Origin: JAEUOS01 sp031423955
Lineage (GTDB): Bacteria; Pseudomonadota; Gammaproteobacteria; Burkholderiales; JAEUOS01
DNA length: 19,506 bases
Assembly: GCA_031423955.1 (NCBI GenBank)
Contig: JANPGJ010000144.1
Coordinates: 1 to 19,506, forward strand
Reading direction: 5' to 3'
In this document: one piece after another, positions 13,101-16,100 of the stretch
How positions within the stretch are numbered: position 1 is the first letter of the stretch
Layout: the number at the start of each line of letters is the position of its first letter
Made by a program: the position numbers and the translations under genes
Notes under the pieces: generated by a model
What the model was told of the DNA's origin: nothing
The model's input: the letters and a program-made list of their open reading frames with translations, nothing else
The model's database searches: none

Positions 13101-16100
13101 CGGGTCACTGCCGCCACTTTCGAACGACACCGGTGGTGCACTTGTATAGCCGGTGCCCGCGTTGGTCACCGTCACCGCGCCAATGCCCCACTTGATGTCC
13201 AGTGTTGCACCAGCCCCGGAGCCAGCCACCAGGCCGCGGCGGGTGCTCACCTGCGCCACCGGATCTGCGGGCAACGCCGTATAAGCGCCCGCCGTTGTCA
13301 CTTTCACCCGATCGACACCCCACACAGCGGTAAAGAGCGCGCCGGACCCGCTGCCGCCGGTCACTGCGATATTGCCGGCCGGGATACCGAGATATGAACC
13401 TCCAAACGACGGGTCTGTCCGAATCCCGTAAATGCCGGTGATCCGGCCAGTCCCGTCTACTGTGCGGACATCGATTTTTGCCGCGACCCCGAAGATTCCT
13501 CCGCTGAGCGTCAAGATGTCATCTGCCGTGTACCCGCTGCCGGCGCTGGCAATGGCTGCACTGATCACGCGGACCGCTTCCACGGTGAATACCGCGGCAG
13601 CCGTCGCATTGGCATTGGTGATCGTGATGGTGTCGCCCGGCAGATAGCCGGTGCCGGCGGCCCTGATGCCGGCAGACACCGCCTGCAAGCTCGGGACTGT
13701 GGCAAGCGCGCCACTACCACCATTTCCGGAAAACACGATGGTGGGAATCGAATGAAATTCAGCGCCCGAGGTGGTGACGTTCACGGCGGTCACAGCACCC
13801 GATGCTGTAACCACGGTGGCGGTGAAGCCGGCGCCGCCACCACCGGATGCCTGAACGGTTGGAATCGGAACGTAGCCCGTGCCCGGGCTGGTCACGCTTA
13901 CCGAATGCACGCCCCATCCAAGCACGAATGTAGCCGCGCTGCCTGCACCATTGCTCGTTGCCTGCGCAACAGGATTGGCAGGCAACGCCGAATAGGTGCC
14001 AGGGGTTGTCACGGTCACGCGATCGATGCCCCAGCTGAGCGTGAAACGGGCACCAGTGCCGGTCCCGCCGATCACCGCCACCTGGCCGGTCGGCATCAGC
14101 GTATAGGAGCCGCCACGCTCCACCGCGACAGTATCGATCTGCCCGGCGGTCACCGAAAGGACCTTGATACGTGCCGCAATGTTTGCGGTACCACCGGATA
14201 CGGTCAGGATGTCGCCTACTGCATAGCCGGTTCCCTTGACGGCAACCGACAGAACATTGACGACTTCGACGGTTTGCACGGTGAGCACCACCGCCTGCGT
14301 TGAGGTTCCGCCAGCCAGGGTGATGGTGTTGCCTGGCGCGTAGCCGGCGCCCGGCGCGACTACGCTGGCCGATACCGCCTTCTTGACCGCGGTGGCCACC
14401 GCGCCGCTGCCGCCGTTGCCGCCGGTCAGGCGGCCAGCCGCGTTGACGGCGTCGCGAATCTGCAATGCGGTGGACGCGCCCGCCTTGATATAAATGGTTA
14501 GCCGCTTGGCGGCCACATCGTAGTGCGCCGTTTCACTGCCGGCCGCCGCCAGGGTGTCTGCCAACACCACCGAGACACCGTCGAATGCGGTGCCGTTTTG
14601 CGCGGCCGTGAAAATCAGCCGGTTCTTGTCGGCAACCAAACCGAGCGTTGCGAAACTCTTCACGGCGGGAGCGCCACCACCGGTTGTCGCGGCGCCCGGG
14701 ACCGGGTCGAACTTGCCGCTGCCGTCGTTGCCGACGGTCGCATCAAGGGCCGCGGTGAACGCAAAAACGTCGGACACGGCGTAGATCACACCGCCGACAT
14801 CCGGGCCCGCCGCCTTGGCCGGGTCGTTGAACTCCATCCGCCGGGTGGCGTTTATGTTGGTGGTCTTCCATACCCCGCCGTTGACCGAGGCCACATAGAC
14901 GATATTGGGATCGCCCGGATCGACCGCGATGGCCTGGATCGCGCCGGAGACTGGATTGCCCTGCTGGTCGAGGCCCTCCACCTGGCCACCGATGGTTTGC
15001 GCCGGACCCTGGCTGATCCATTCCACGGTGCCCGACTGATTCACATCGAAGGTGCTGGCGGAGGTCACGACACTGATGGTGCCGGTGGTCACCAGATTGA
15101 CCGGGTTCAGCACCATCACCGGCGCCAGCAGGCTGATGTTGCCGCTGACTGACTTGACCTGGGTGTTGATGGTGATGGATTGGCTCGCTCCCTTGGCCTG
15201 CAAGGTCACCGCACCGGCGCCGGTAGCGTTGATTCCGATGCTGTCGGCGGGAGCGCTGCCGTCATTGATGGTGATGCCGCCATTGCTAGTGCGCAGGATG
15301 ATGTTGCCGCCGCTGGTCGTGACCAAGTCGCTTTGATCGGCGCCGTCAACGACCGCCGAGATGGTCCCGTTCACTTGCACGCGGTTGAATGCAACCTGGT
15401 TCACGACATCAACGGTGACCCGGGTGGCATCATTGAGGTTGATGCCACCGCTGCCGGCCACCGCAGATACGGTGATGACTTCGAGGGCGATGCTGCTTTC
15501 GGCGCTGCCTATACCGACGCCGGCTTTGAGACGACCCGCTGAACCGTACACATTGGCACTGGCCACCGCGTCGGTGATCGAACCGCTGGTTGCAATGACG
15601 TTGACCTTGCCCCAATTCGCCTGGTCGGCAATGGTGCTGGCGGCGCGGTCGCCGGCCTTGCGTGCATCGAGTTGCGCGATGACGGCGTTCTGACCGGCCT
15701 TGTAGCGGATATTGCCGCCGGCGGTTTGCGCCAATGACCCGCCGGCCATGTTGATTGAACCTGCAGTGGCTTCGACGTCGATGGTGCTGGTCCCACCGGT
15801 GCTGATGTTCCCCGCAGCGCCCTGGATCACATCCTTGCCGGCCAGGATGGTGATGTTTCCGGTAGCCGACTGCACACCCTTGTTGACAGTAACGCTACCA
15901 GCCGCGCCGACCGCTTCGAGGCGGATGTTGCCGGCGGCAGTAGTATTGATGGCCGCATCAACGACCACCGAACTGCCGACACCGGTGACAAAAGTACCGG
16001 CGGTGATCGCGCCATTCAACTGAATCGGGCTTGTCGCGCCATTGGCTTGAAGCAAAACGCTTTCAGCCACGTTGATCGCACCGCCCAGCGTGATCTTGCC

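Noticed and set aside
7680..14395. Regular short repeats considered as a CRISPR array
   Set aside because: The repeats are coding, in frame, hundreds of bases in period and degenerate at the DNA level. They are protein repeats and not repeat-spacer units.
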